Positions 16,285 to 25,648 of a stretch of DNA of 64,000 nucleotides are shown here, one piece after another. The notes below the pieces were generated by a model. That model had not been told where the DNA came from, searched no databases, and worked only from the letters and a program-made list of their open reading frames with translations. Within the stretch, counting starts at the first letter, position 1. Each line of letters begins with the position of its first letter. The stretch is from PALSA-278 sp963760285 (GTDB lineage: Bacteria; Acidobacteriota; Terriglobia; Acidiferrales; UBA7541): contig CAVXCI010000001.1 in NCBI GenBank assembly GCA_963760285.1, positions 310,001 through 374,000 of the forward strand, in the 5' to 3' direction. The translations under genes and the position numbers were made by a program.

Positions 16285-19109
16285 CAGGATGCCGCCTGTC
16301 GCTCGCCGGACGCCGCTTCCCGCGCTAATTCGGTCACCACGGGAGCGCAACGGTCGCACAACGTGGGATACTCGGCGAATGTGCCGACGGCCGTGGAAAA
16401 ATTCCAGCAGCGCTCGCATTTCGCTCCGTCGGCGCTGACCACGCGCACCGAAAGCAATTCGCCGCCGTTATTGCCATCGGTTGTTCCCGCCGGCTGAATC
16501 TCCACCTGCGAAACGATGAACAGCGCGGGAAGATCCGCGCGCCGCTTCTCCAGAAGCTCTCGCAGCGCGCCGGATGCCTCCAGGACGACTTTAGCTTCCA
16601 GCGAACCGGCCACCAGTTTGTCGTTCCGCGCCTTCTCCAACGCCTGCAGGACCTGGCCGCGAACGCCCAGCAGCCTTTCCCACGCAGCGAGTTGGTTTTC
16701 GTTCAACGATCCCTGGAATTCCTTCGCGCTGGGAAATACCGTCAGATGGACGCTCTCCAAATCGCCCGCCGCGCGGGGAAAATACTTCCAGGCTTCCTCC
16801 GCGGTGAATACAAGAATGGGAGTCGCCAGCCGCACCAGCGCGTGAGCGATGCGATAGATAGCCGTCTGCGCCGAACGCCTTCCCGCGCTTCGCGGAGCGA
16901 AGGTGTAAAGGCGGTCCTTCAAAACGTCAAAGTAAAATGAGCTCAAATCCACCGCGCAGAAATCGTGAATGGCGTGCATCACGCGGTGAAATTCAAACTG
17001 TTCATACCAATCGCGGCATTGTTGCACCAATTCCCCGGTGCGCTCCAGCGCCCACGCATCGAGTTCCATCAACTGCGAATCGGGAACCATGTCCCGCGCG
17101 GGATCAAAATCGTACAGGTTGCTCAACGCGAACCGCAGCGTGTTACGAATCTTGCGGTAGGCCTCCGCCACCTGGTTCATCACCGCGTCGGACATGCGCT
17201 GGTCGGTCTGGTAATCCTGCCAGGCCACCCAGAGCCGCAGAAGATCCGCGCCCCACTTCTCATAGACGTCACTTGGCGCCAGAGCGTTGCCCAGCGATTT
17301 CGACATGGGCCGCCCATCGGCATCCAGCGTCCAACCGTGGGTGACCACTTGCCGATAGGGCGCGCGGCCTTTCACGCCAACGGCCACCAGCAACGAGCTG
17401 TGAAACCATCCGCGATACTGGTCGGGTCCTTCCAGATAGACGTCGGCGGGCCACGTTCCGTCCTCTTCGCTCAAGACCGCCAGATTGCTGGAACCGGAAT
17501 CGAACCACACGTCCAGAATGTCCGATTCCTTGCGCCATTTTGCCTCGCCGCATTTGCACTTTGTCTCCGCGGGCAAGAGCTCCTCCGCGGAGTGCTGATA
17601 CCACGCGTCTGCGCCTTCCTTTTCGAACCAGCGAATCACGTTGCGCAGCGCGGCGAAGTCATCCAGGCGCTCGCCGCAGGCATCGCAATAGAAAATCACC
17701 AGCGGCACGCCCCAGAAGCGCTGGCGAGAAATGCACCAGTCCGGGCGCGTGGCGATCATTTCATGCAGACGCTCCTGGCCCCATTCCGGCGTCCACTTCA
17801 CTTTGGGGAGTTCTTCCAGGGCGCGTTCGCGCAGGCCGGCGTGCTCCAGACCTACGAACCACTGCTCCGTGGCGCGGAAAATCACCGGATTGTGGCAACG
17901 CCAGCAGTGCGGATAGCTGTGCTGGATTTTTGCTTCGCCCAGCAACGCCCCGCGCGAGCGCAGCAGCGCGATGATCGCGGGGTTGGCCTCGAAAACCGTC
18001 TTGCCAAGATATTCAGGCAGACCTTCGGTGAAGCGGGCCTCATCATCCAGCGGAGCGTAGGGCTGCAAGCCGTATTTCTGCCCCACGTAAAAATCGTCGG
18101 AGCCATGTCCCGGAGCGGTGTGAACGATTCCGCTGCCCTGATCCAGCGTGACGTGCCCTCCCAAAATGGCGGGAACCTGCTGGTCGAGGAATGGGTGCTG
18201 GAAGAGCATTCCTTCCAGATCGCGTCCCTTCCACTTGTGGCCGGTCACCTTCATTTCCAGACCCAGCTCCGATGCGACGGCGGAAACGCGCTCCTCGGCC
18301 AGCAGAAGTTTTCCTCGCGGCGTTTCCACAACCACGTACTCAAAATCAGGATGAAAAGCCAGCGCGCGGTTGGCGGGGAGCGTCCAGGGCGTGGTGGTCC
18401 AAATCAGGGCGGAGACATCGTTGCCCGGCAGTCCTTTCTTCCGGTCTCCCACAACCGCGAAAGTCACCCAGATGGACGGGCTGGAATGATCCTCGTATTC
18501 CACTTCCGCCTCGGCCAGAGCGGTGCGGTCATGGAAGCACCAATAGACCGGCTTGAGTCCGCGGTAGATGTAGCCCTTCTCCAGAAACATGAGGAAGGCA
18601 TCCGCCGTGGTCGCCTCGTAGGAAAAATCCATGGTGAGATAGGGCTTCTCCCACCGGCCGAAAATGCCCATGCGGCGGAAATCGCGCCGGTGCTGGTCCA
18701 TGTAGCGGTTGGCGTACTCGCGGCAACGCCGGCGAAACTCAGCGGGAGAGACAGAGTCCTTTTTGCCGCCCAGTTCTTTTTCCACCTTGCTTTCGATGGG
18801 CAGGCCGTGGCAATCCCATCCCGGAATGTAGGGAGCGCGGAAACCGGCCATGGATTTGGACTTCACCACCATGTCTTTCACGATTTTGTTCAGACCGGTA
18901 CCCAGATGGAGGTCCCCGGTGGTGTAGGGCGGCCCGTCATGGAGCGTGAAAAGAGGGGCCCCCGCGCGCACCTCCAGAATCCGCTCATAGAGATGACGTT
19001 CGTTCCATTCGGCCAGCAGTTGCGGCTCCCGCTGGGGGAGCTGGGCCTTCATGGGAAAGTCCGTGCGCGGCAGATTCAGAGTATTCTTCAGGGTGGAAGG
19101 CTTGTTCAT
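16284..19109 (-). CDS. ileS: isoleucyl-tRNA synthetase
   Basis: 941 residues, the normal bacterial length. The class I signatures are HLGT at residues 68-71 ('GDLHLGTGLNK') and 'GRPMSKSLGNAL' near residue 600. The editing domain lies between them ('WTTTPWTLPANRALAF'). The C-terminus carries the zinc site 'CERCWNF...CDRC'. It charges tRNA-Ile with isoleucine and edits valine. It heads the operon with lspA, lgt and rluD. No good ribosome site precedes the ATG, and tonB is divergent 162 bp away. Confidence 0.97.
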   Translation of the reverse strand: MNKPSTLKNTLNLPRTDFPMKAQLPQREPQLLAEWNERHLYERILEVRAGAPLFTLHDGPPYTTGDLHLGTGLNKIVKDMVVKSKSMAGFRAPYIPGWDCHGLPIESKVEKELGGKKDSVSPAEFRRRCREYANRYMDQHRRDFRRMGIFGRWEKPYLTMDFSYEATTADAFLMFLEKGYIYRGLKPVYWCFHDRTALAEAEVEYEDHSSPSIWVTFAVVGDRKKGLPGNDVSALIWTTTPWTLPANRALAFHPDFEYVVVETPRGKLLLAEERVSAVASELGLEMKVTGHKWKGRDLEGMLFQHPFLDQQVPAILGGHVTLDQGSGIVHTAPGHGSDDFYVGQKYGLQPYAPLDDEARFTEGLPEYLGKTVFEANPAIIALLRSRGALLGEAKIQHSYPHCWRCHNPVIFRATEQWFVGLEHAGLRERALEELPKVKWTPEWGQERLHEMIATRPDWCISRQRFWGVPLVIFYCDACGERLDDFAALRNVIRWFEKEGADAWYQHSAEELLPAETKCKCGEAKWRKESDILDVWFDSGSSNLAVLSEEDGTWPADVYLEGPDQYRGWFHSSLLVAVGVKGRAPYRQVVTHGWTLDADGRPMSKSLGNALAPSDVYEKWGADLLRLWVAWQDYQTDQRMSDAVMNQVAEAYRKIRNTLRFALSNLYDFDPARDMVPDSQLMELDAWALERTGELVQQCRDWYEQFEFHRVMHAIHDFCAVDLSSFYFDVLKDRLYTFAPRSAGRRSAQTAIYRIAHALVRLATPILVFTAEEAWKYFPRAAGDLESVHLTVFPSAKEFQGSLNENQLAAWERLLGVRGQVLQALEKARNDKLVAGSLEAKVVLEASGALRELLEKRRADLPALFIVSQVEIQPAGTTDGNNGGELLSVRVVSADGAKCERCWNFSTAVGTFAEYPTLCDRCAPVVTELAREAASGERQAAS

Positions 19110-19147
19110 TCGTCAGTTTTGGCTTTCCGGGCGAGGTGAAACCCGCG

Positions 19148-19174
19148 TTGCCAGCTCTCATCGTATGTTACAAT
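19148..19174 (+). promoter_or_regulatory. putative promoter for tonB
   Basis: TTGCCA (19148-19153), 15 bp and TACAAT (19169-19174), about 98 bp before the tonB ATG. The spacer is short, so confidence is moderate. The resulting leader of about 90 bases contains a run of seven T and no obvious fold. Confidence 0.4.
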
Positions 19175-19271
19175 GAATGCGAGTACATGTCAGCCGCACC
19201 GGGAAGACATCTTTTTTTCCAGCCCTGGAGTCTAATAATCGGGAGCAGTTGCGAATCGCGGCAGTGTTCGT

Positions 19272-20487
19272 ATGCCAGGAACCTTGCTAGAGCCTGAAGT
19301 TCAGGATCGCGCCGAATCCAAGTTCGACGCCCGCCGGTGGACATCCCTTCAACCCAGCCGGACCTCTCCCTTTGCCACTTTTTGGTCCAATCTTAAGGAT
19401 TTCCTTATTGAAAAGCCTGTAAAAATACAGGGCGGCTCGGATCAAAAGTTCATTGCGGATAAGCATTTCGAGTCCAGCTGGAAAGACAACCTGAAGGAGT
19501 TTTTCCGCCCCCTGCCGCCGGAAGCGAAGGCGGCCAGCGATGGAACTCTTCTGGTTGAATGGCAGCCCTGGTACAAAGAGTTGTGGCAGAACATTCGCGA
19601 CACAGTTTCCCCGCCGAAGGTGGCGCCGCTGAATGTCACCAGCACTCCGGTTCCCGTAAAGGACATTTGGAGCAAGGATCCCTATTCCAAAGGGACGCAG
19701 ATGATTTCCTTGCTGATCCATGTGGTCGTTATTGTGCTGATTGTCGGCGCCGTTTGTGCCCGGTGTGCTCCAGCCGACGACGGAGGCCAAGAACTCCGAG
19801 GTTCTCCTGACGCCTCTGGATATTTCGCCGTACACGCCGAAATTGCCGCACGGCGCGAAGAAGGCCGGCGGCGGCGGCGGTGGCGGAGCGCACGATCCCA
19901 TTCCGGCTTCGCGCGGCAAGCTGCCGAAATTCTCCACCATGCAGTTCACGCCGCCTTCGGTAACGCCGCCGCAGAATCCCAAGCTGGCGATGACTCCGAC
20001 GGTGCTGGGACCGCCTGACCTGAAACTTCCCAGCCCTAACGCGGCCAATTGGGGCGATCCCCTCGCCAAGACTTTCAATAACTCCAACGGGCCAGGCTCC
20101 GGCGGCGGCATCGGCTCCGGCAGCGGCGGAGGCGTCGGCAGCGGAAATGGCGGTGGCGTTGGCCCCGGTGAAGGCTGGGGCACAGGTGGCGGCGCGCCCA
20201 TGGCCGGCACAAATGGTTATGGCGATGTGAACTGCCTCTACTGTCCTGACCCCACGTATTCCGATGATGCCGTGAAAGTGAAAGTTCAGGGAACGGTCCT
20301 TCTGCAAATCGTTGTTTCGCCGGAGGGACGGCCAACGAGCATTCGCGTCCTCAAAGGCATCGGCCTGGGACTGGATGAAAAGGCCATCGAGACGGTTCGC
20401 ACCTGGCGGCTGAAACCCGCGGTCGGACCGAATGGCCGCGCCGCGGCGGTCACTGTCAACGTCGAAGTTCAATTCCGCCTGCTCTGA
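19272..20487 (+). CDS. tonB: TonB-family energy transducer, broken by one frameshift
   Basis: About 404 residues when two frames are joined. A cytoplasmic part (about 1-150, 'WSNLKDFLIEKPVKIQGG') leads to one membrane helix ('MISLLIHVVVIVLIV'). After it come a Pro/Gly-rich periplasmic linker with a run of seven Gly and a second GSGGG-repeat stretch, then a TonB C-terminal domain ('TVLLQIVVSPEGRPTSIRVLKGIGLGLDEKAIETVRTWRLKP'). The frame changes just after the helix: removing one G from GTCGGCGCC near 19742 reads 'LIVAPFVPGVLQP' straight through. TonB links proton motive force to outer-membrane receptors. A long cytoplasmic N-terminus is seen in other Acidobacteriota TonB proteins. No ExbBD genes are nearby. 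Confidence 0.85.
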
Positions 20488-20554
20488 ACACCAGCAAGTC
20501 AATTTCTCGCCCGCTCTTCTGGTAATTCCTGCCCTGATTCCCTAGACTGCCCGT

Positions 20555-21478
20555 GTGGCGTCACTTTCTTTATGGCTGGGCTTCAGCCTGATTATTCTGG
20601 CGATACTTGCCTTTGAATTCTGGCAGACGGCGCGGCGGCCCCATCCATTTTCGTTGAAGGAAGCGGCGGCCTGGAGTGGCGTCTGGGTGGCGTTTTCGAT
20701 TTTGTTCGGGATTTTCATCTGGAAGCACCTGGGCACGGCGGCGGGCTGGGAGTTTTTCGCCGCGTACCTGGTGGAAAAATCCCTCAGCCTGGATAATCTT
20801 TTCGTCTTCCTGCTGGTGTTCCGTTATTTCGCCGTGGAGCCCAAATTCCAGCCGCGCATTCTGGAATACGGCGTGGTGGGAGCGCTGGTCATACGTCTGG
20901 GATTGATTCTGGCGGGCACCGCGCTCCTGGCGCATTTCCACTGGATGACCGAGGTGTTCGGCGCGTTTTTGATTTACGCGGCGTTCACGTTTGTGCGCGG
21001 TCACGGCAGCAAGGACCAGCCGGAAGCCAATCGCGTGCTGGGCTGGATCCGGCGAATCATTCCCATAACGCGGGAATTCCACGGAGAGAAGTTTTTCATC
21101 CGCAAGGAGGGCGCGCTGCACGCCACGCCGCTGCTGCTGGCGCTGCTCAGCGTGGAATTCGCCGACGTGGTTTTCGCCATGGATTCCATCCCGGCGGCGC
21201 TCAGCATCACCCAGCATCCCTTCGTCATTTTCTCGTCCAACGCCTGCGCCATACTGGGATTGCGAGCGCTGTATTTCCTGCTGGCGGGACTTTTGCCGCG
21301 GTTGCGCTATCTCGAGCGCGGTCTGGCGGCGTTGCTGGTTTTCCTGGGAGCCAAGATGTTGGCAGCGCGGTGGATCAAGATTTCGATTCCCTTTTCGCTC
21401 TCGATAATCTGCGGCATACTGCTGCTCACGATTCTGTTCTCGCTGTCTGGAAAAAAGCGTACGGGAGCAGCGGCCTAG
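20555..21478 (+). CDS. TerC/Alx-family integral membrane protein
   Basis: 307 residues from a GTG. About eight to nine membrane helices with the family motifs 'EKSLSLDNLFVFLLVFRYF' and 'LLSVEFADVVFAMDSIPAALSIT', whose acidic residues are thought to bind metal. Members such as Alx export manganese or contribute to tellurium resistance and metal loading of exported enzymes. The end, 'ILLLTILFSLSGKKRTG', is typical. Next to a VOC protein, no ter operon partners are present. Confidence 0.92.
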   Translation: MASLSLWLGFSLIILAILAFEFWQTARRPHPFSLKEAAAWSGVWVAFSILFGIFIWKHLGTAAGWEFFAAYLVEKSLSLDNLFVFLLVFRYFAVEPKFQPRILEYGVVGALVIRLGLILAGTALLAHFHWMTEVFGAFLIYAAFTFVRGHGSKDQPEANRVLGWIRRIIPITREFHGEKFFIRKEGALHATPLLLALLSVEFADVVFAMDSIPAALSITQHPFVIFSSNACAILGLRALYFLLAGLLPRLRYLERGLAALLVFLGAKMLAARWIKISIPFSLSIICGILLLTILFSLSGKKRTGAAA

Positions 21479-21516
21479 CGCGGGGCTGCTTTCCGGCGGA
21501 GGGGGGAGAGATTGTT

Positions 21517-22128
21517 GTGACCAAGGACAATTCTGAAGTTTCTCACCAGATTCACTGCTTGTCCGCGACGGACCTGACGCTGCGCGAGGATGCCGCGGCG
21601 GCGCTGTTCGCGCAGGGCGCGGCACTGGCATGGCCCATCGCCGAAGGATGGATGGGGGACGCTGAACTGGCCGCGCTGTTTTTTACCGAGCCTTACGGTA
21701 ATCCGGCGGCGATTCGTCCGGAAACCACCGTGGGCGTTGCCGTCTCTCCGGAAAATTTTCTGCGGATACGCGCCGCGTACGGCATTCCCGCCGAATCAAG
21801 CGTTCCTCCCGATCAGGACGCGCGGGAATTTGAATTGCATTTTCTGCCCAACATTCGCATGGACATTTTGACGTCGCGCAATCCGGCGGGGACGGGCGCC
21901 ATCGCCCGGTTTCTGCAACGCAATGGCGAAGGAATTCAGCAGGTGGAATTTCGCGTGCGCGACGTGGCCCGCGCCGAAGACTTTCTGCACACGCGATTCG
22001 GTCTCACTCCGGTTTATCCCAGCATTCGTCCCGGAGCCAACGGCACGATGATGAATTTTTTTCTGGTCTCCACGCACGCGGGAGAAAAGGTTCTTCTGGA
22101 ACTTTTTGAAATCCCCGGCCTGGCCTAG
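21517..22128 (+). CDS. VOC-superfamily (glyoxalase/dioxygenase-like) protein
   Basis: 203 residues from GTG 21517, preceded by a strong GGGGGGAGAG. The frame is open further upstream but overlaps terC there. The C-terminal half has a vicinal-oxygen-chelate beta-alpha-beta-beta-beta unit ('GIQQVEFRVRDVARAEDFLHTRFGLTPVYP', 'FFLVSTHAGEKVLLELFEI'), with a Glu near the end at a usual metal-ligand position. The N-terminal half ('IHCLSATDLTLREDAAAALFAQG') looks like a degenerate second unit. The substrate is unknown. It probably shares the terC transcript. Confidence 0.72.
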   Translation: MTKDNSEVSHQIHCLSATDLTLREDAAAALFAQGAALAWPIAEGWMGDAELAALFFTEPYGNPAAIRPETTVGVAVSPENFLRIRAAYGIPAESSVPPDQDAREFELHFLPNIRMDILTSRNPAGTGAIARFLQRNGEGIQQVEFRVRDVARAEDFLHTRFGLTPVYPSIRPGANGTMMNFFLVSTHAGEKVLLELFEIPGLA

Positions 22129-22191
22129 AAAATCTGGCGCTGGCATGGAAAAGAGCGAACAGAAGGGCGGTGATTGTGGCGCTAAAATACG

Positions 22192-22380
22192 ATGAAGAAG
22201 AAGGCCAAAAGTGTCCCTATTAGAAAAGTGCATGTTATTGATTACATGAGAGTTGCGGTTTTGCGACTGTCACTTGTGTCCCTATTAGAAATCGCGGTTT
22301 TGCGCCTGTTCCCGTTATCTGGGCATAGTTCTGATCTATTGTCCGCTGGAAGAAGGAGAAGTCAAGAGCACGTCCTGTAA
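22192..22380 (+). repeat. dispersed repeat copy 1 with a 62-codon open frame
   Basis: A 185-bp stretch (homology from about 22196) that recurs at 50523-50704 in the same orientation. Both contain the 14-mer GTCCCTATTAGAAA twice, 65 bp apart. Here the open frame starts with ATG and reads 'KKKAKSVPIRKVHVIDY...', ending at TAA 22378-22380. Between the copies the frame is kept with no indel. Of 46 codons from the shared AAA-AGT to the serine after 'SDLL', 16 differ, 10 of them synonymous, and both copies stop at the same distance. It may be a small protein family or a remnant of a larger element. No convincing ribosome site is visible. Confidence 0.6.
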
Positions 22381-22389
22381 GGTAGTGAG

Positions 22390-22638
22390 TCATTTTGGAT
22401 TCTTGTGCCGTGAAAGTCTTGGCCAATAACCACACCACGAGAGAACGAAGCAAAGTATCGCCACGACGAGGCCCATTCGAGCGGCAAAAACTCCCAACAT
22501 GCTCTCGAAAGGAATATTTTCGCCCACGGCTCTCTTGCCATAATACAGGGCTGCCCCGCCTACCAATATCACGACAGTGATGACGAAGCCCAATATCGCG
22601 GTCAGCATGGAGAAGAGGAATTTCGTTGCAGATTTCAC
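22390..22638 (-). CDS. small membrane protein, unknown
   Basis: 82 residues from GTG, with two membrane helices ('FLFSMLTAILGFVITVVILVG' and 'GVFAARMGLVVAILCFVLSW') and a basic C-terminus. Its start overlaps the stop of the transposase remnant by 4 bp (GTGA). Composition is protein-like, but there is no ribosome site or recognised family, and it sits in an accessory patch, so it may be non-functional. Confidence 0.5.
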   Translation of the reverse strand: MKSATKFLFSMLTAILGFVITVVILVGGAALYYGKRAVGENIPFESMLGVFAARMGLVVAILCFVLSWCGYWPRLSRHKNPK

Positions 22639-22862
22639 GCAGCCACTGTATCAGCCTCGGAATCCAGCGAGGAAACGATTTCTCCAATGCTCCAAACGTG
22701 GTCAGAAATGCCAGCGGCCATCGCCGGGGTCACGCGCAGCGTCTTGTGAATCCGTGCGAAGATGCAGTGCATATAGTGCAACGCGATGTGCCAAGCATGA
22801 TTCTCAAACTTCTTGCTGAACCCGCTGGTCAGCCGGGTGAAGCGGCGCATCATCATCCGCAT
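22635..22862 (-). pseudogene. IS1-like transposase, C-terminal remnant
   Basis: About 75 residues reading 'MRRFTRLTSGFSKKFENH', 'ALHYMHCIFARIHKTLRVTPAMAAGISDHVWSI'. This is the conserved C-terminal end of a widespread transposase usually annotated as IS1 family ('RRFTRLTNxFSKKxENH', 'HKTLRVTPAMEAGxxDHVW'). The catalytic DDE part and the rest of the element are missing; upstream DNA runs directly into the end of the GH63 gene. No terminal repeats or target duplications were found. It marks an old insertion in this patch. Confidence 0.82.
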
Positions 22863-22911
22863 GGTCGGAGGACGCGTCTTCGGGGCGACGCGCAGTGTGC
22901 ATCGACGGGGA

Positions 22912-25569
22912 TTATTCGCCGTTCTGCTCGATTAACTTGGCGACGAGGGCGGTCCAGCCGGTCTGGTGGCTGGCGCCGAGGCCCTGGCCGGTATCTCCGT
23001 TGAAATATTCGTTGAAGAGGAGATAGTCCTTCCAGTTCGGATCGGATTGCATCATTTCGGAGTTACCAAAAACCGGGCGGCGGCCGTCCTTGCTCTTGAA
23101 AAGACAAACCAGCCTACGCGAAATCTCGGCGGCGACGTTCCACAGGGTCATCATCTGGCCGGAGCCGGTGGGAAATTCCACCTGCAACTGCTGGCCGTAG
23201 AAATAGTCGTAGCGCTGGAGCGCCTCAATCAGCAGATAGTTCATGGGGAACCAGACCGGGCCGCGCCAGTTGGAGTTCCCGCCAAACATCGCGGTGGTGG
23301 ATTCGGCGGGCTCGTAGTCAATGCTGTCCACCACGCCATCCAGCTTCAGAGTGAAGGGATGATCCTTGTGAAACTTGGAAAGCGAGCGGATTCCATACGG
23401 CGAAAGAAATTCGTTTTCGGCCAGGGTGTAACGCAAAACGCGCGCGAGTTGCCGCTTGGTGGCAATTGAAAGCAGATACCTTCCGCCCTTGTCGTTCACC
23501 TGGCCCTGGTCCACGCGATCGCGCACGCCGGGGTAGTGCTCCATAAAGTAGCGAAAGCGATCCGTGAAATTGGGCAGAGTCTGCAACAACGGCCCTTCCA
23601 GCGTTCCCACGGCGAAGAGGGGAATCAGGCCGACGGTGGAGCGGATCTTCAGCGGCACGCGGGCGCCGTCGGGCATGCGCAGATAATCGTAAAAGAAACC
23701 GTCTTCCTCGTCCCACAGGCCCTGCCCCTGGCCGCCGATATCGCTCATGGTGTCCGAAATGTAGACGAAGTGCTCGAAAAACTTGCTGGCGATGTCCTCG
23801 TAGGCGGGATCTTCAGCAGCAAGTTCGAGGGCCATCACCAGCATGGTGAGGCAATACATGGCCATCCAACTGGTCGCGTCGGATTGCTCGATGTGGCCGC
23901 CGCCGGGCAGCGGCTGGGAACGGTCAAAGATGCCGACGTTATCCATGCCCAGGAAACCGCCCTCGAAAATGTTCTGGCCGTCCACGTCCTTGCGGTTCAC
24001 CCACCAGGTGAAGTTGATGAGGAGCTTGTGAAACACCTTTTCCAGGAACATGCGGTCGGATTTACCGCAGATGCGGCCCTCGATGCGGTAAACGCGCCAG
24101 GCAGCCCAGGCGTGCACGGGCGGATTGACGTTGCCGAAGGCCCATTCGTAGGCGGGAAGCTGGCCGTTGGGCTGCATGTACCATTCCCTGAGCAACAGGA
24201 TTAGCTGGTTCTTGGCGAATTCCGGATCGATCGTAGCCATTACCACGCAGTGGAACGCCAAATCCCACGACGCATACCACGGATATTCCCACTTGTCCGG
24301 CATGGAGATGACGTCGGCGTTATTCAAATGCGTCCAGCGGTGATTGCGGCCCTGCCAGCGCTGCGGCGGAGAGGGCGGCTGATTCGGATCCCCTTCCAGC
24401 CACTGTTTCACGTTGTAGTGATAGGACTGCTTGTCCCAAAGCAGGCCGGCAAAAGCTTGGCGCTGAATGCGGATGCCGTCGGCGGTTGGCTGGTGACGGT
24501 CGCCATGGCGCTGGGCATAAAACTCGTCCGCTTCCTGCATACGCAGCGCGAAAACCTGATCGAATTCGCCGGCCAAAGGAGATTTCTCCGGTTGGGAAGT
24601 GAGGAGCTGGCTGGTGAGGCGCAAGCGGCATTCGAACTTGCCGCCGGGCGGCAGTTGCGGCACGGCAAAATGTGCGGCCGCTTTTGTGCCGGTCCGCGCG
24701 GGATTGACGGCCGCCTTTTCGTGCGCAAGAAGATAGCGCTGGAAAGCGTCTTTCACGTAAGGCTGCAAATTTTTCGTGCCGAATACCTGCGCGTAGTTTG
24801 TTTCGTTTTCCGTGAACAGGAGTTCCGGCGAGCCGCCTATGACAAGCCAATAATTTCCGGAGAGTGGATGCTTGAGGTCCAAAACCGCGGGGCCCGCCCC
24901 CGGACGGAATTGCAGGCTCGGCTTGCGGTTGTCGCGGCCCCAGGACCAACTGTTGCGAAACCAGATGGTAGGCAGCAGGTGCAATGTGGCGGCTTGCGGG
25001 CCGCGATTGAAAGCGGTGATGCGGACAAGAACGTCCTCGCTATCGGCCTTGGCGTATTCGGCGAAAACGTCGAAGTAGCGGTTCTCGCGAAAGGCATCCG
25101 TGTCTGTTAATTCAAATTCGGGATCGTTTCGCGTGCGTCTGTGGTTCTCTTCAATTATCTGCTGGTAGGGAAAAGCGGACTGCGGATATTTGTATAGATA
25201 CTTGGCATAGGAATAGGTGGGAGTAGCGTCCAGGTAGTAGTAGCACTCCTTCACATCCTCGCCGTGATTTCCCTGCGAATTGGAAAGGCCGAAAAGCCTT
25301 TCCTTCAAAACCGGGTCGTGTTCATTCCAAAGTGCCAGCGCAAAACAGATGCGCTGGTTCTGGTCGGACAGACCGGCGATTCCATCTTCTCCCCAGCGGT
25401 AGGCCCGGGCGTGAGACTGCGCGAAGGGAAAGTAGTTCCAGGCGTCACCATTGGCGCTGTAATCCTCGCGCACGGTTCCCCACTGGCGCTCCGAAAGATA
25501 CGGACCCCAATGCTGCCACTTCGCGCCTTTCGAGCGAATTTCGTCCAGCCGTTCCTGTTCCCTGGTCAT
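22912..25569 (-). CDS. GH63-family glycosidase
   Basis: 885 residues without a signal peptide, so probably cytoplasmic. An N-terminal beta-sandwich-like part ('KWQHWGPYLSERQWGTVREDYS', residues 15-40) is followed by an (alpha/alpha)6 barrel with 'YPWYASWDLAFHCVVMA', 'NPPVHAWAAWRVYR', 'GGHIEQSDATSWMAMYCL' and 'GGNSNWRGPVWFPMNYLLIEAL'. These are hallmarks of GH63 enzymes that act on alpha-glucosides or mannosylglycerate. The ATG at 25569 follows GGAAAG and matches the family start ('MTREQERL'). It is divergent from the membrane protein gene at 25649. The exact substrate is unknown. Confidence 0.88.
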   Translation of the reverse strand: MTREQERLDEIRSKGAKWQHWGPYLSERQWGTVREDYSANGDAWNYFPFAQSHARAYRWGEDGIAGLSDQNQRICFALALWNEHDPVLKERLFGLSNSQGNHGEDVKECYYYLDATPTYSYAKYLYKYPQSAFPYQQIIEENHRRTRNDPEFELTDTDAFRENRYFDVFAEYAKADSEDVLVRITAFNRGPQAATLHLLPTIWFRNSWSWGRDNRKPSLQFRPGAGPAVLDLKHPLSGNYWLVIGGSPELLFTENETNYAQVFGTKNLQPYVKDAFQRYLLAHEKAAVNPARTGTKAAAHFAVPQLPPGGKFECRLRLTSQLLTSQPEKSPLAGEFDQVFALRMQEADEFYAQRHGDRHQPTADGIRIQRQAFAGLLWDKQSYHYNVKQWLEGDPNQPPSPPQRWQGRNHRWTHLNNADVISMPDKWEYPWYASWDLAFHCVVMATIDPEFAKNQLILLLREWYMQPNGQLPAYEWAFGNVNPPVHAWAAWRVYRIEGRICGKSDRMFLEKVFHKLLINFTWWVNRKDVDGQNIFEGGFLGMDNVGIFDRSQPLPGGGHIEQSDATSWMAMYCLTMLVMALELAAEDPAYEDIASKFFEHFVYISDTMSDIGGQGQGLWDEEDGFFYDYLRMPDGARVPLKIRSTVGLIPLFAVGTLEGPLLQTLPNFTDRFRYFMEHYPGVRDRVDQGQVNDKGGRYLLSIATKRQLARVLRYTLAENEFLSPYGIRSLSKFHKDHPFTLKLDGVVDSIDYEPAESTTAMFGGNSNWRGPVWFPMNYLLIEALQRYDYFYGQQLQVEFPTGSGQMMTLWNVAAEISRRLVCLFKSKDGRRPVFGNSEMMQSDPNWKDYLLFNEYFNGDTGQGLGASHQTGWTALVAKLIEQNGE

Positions 25570-25648
25570 AGCGTCTTTCCGCCAGCGGCCCGGACGCTTC
25601 GCCGAGCACAATCCAGCCTCTTTTCTATATCATGTCTGGTCACGCAAC

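Noticed and set aside
16965..19139. A 724-codon plus-strand frame opposite ileS
   Set aside because: Exact overlap with the ileS coding strand and shadow-like composition; ileS has all family motifs.
22192..22400. Repeat as a CRISPR array
   Set aside because: Only two repeats of 14 bp, no further units and no cas genes; the copies are dispersed, not arrayed.
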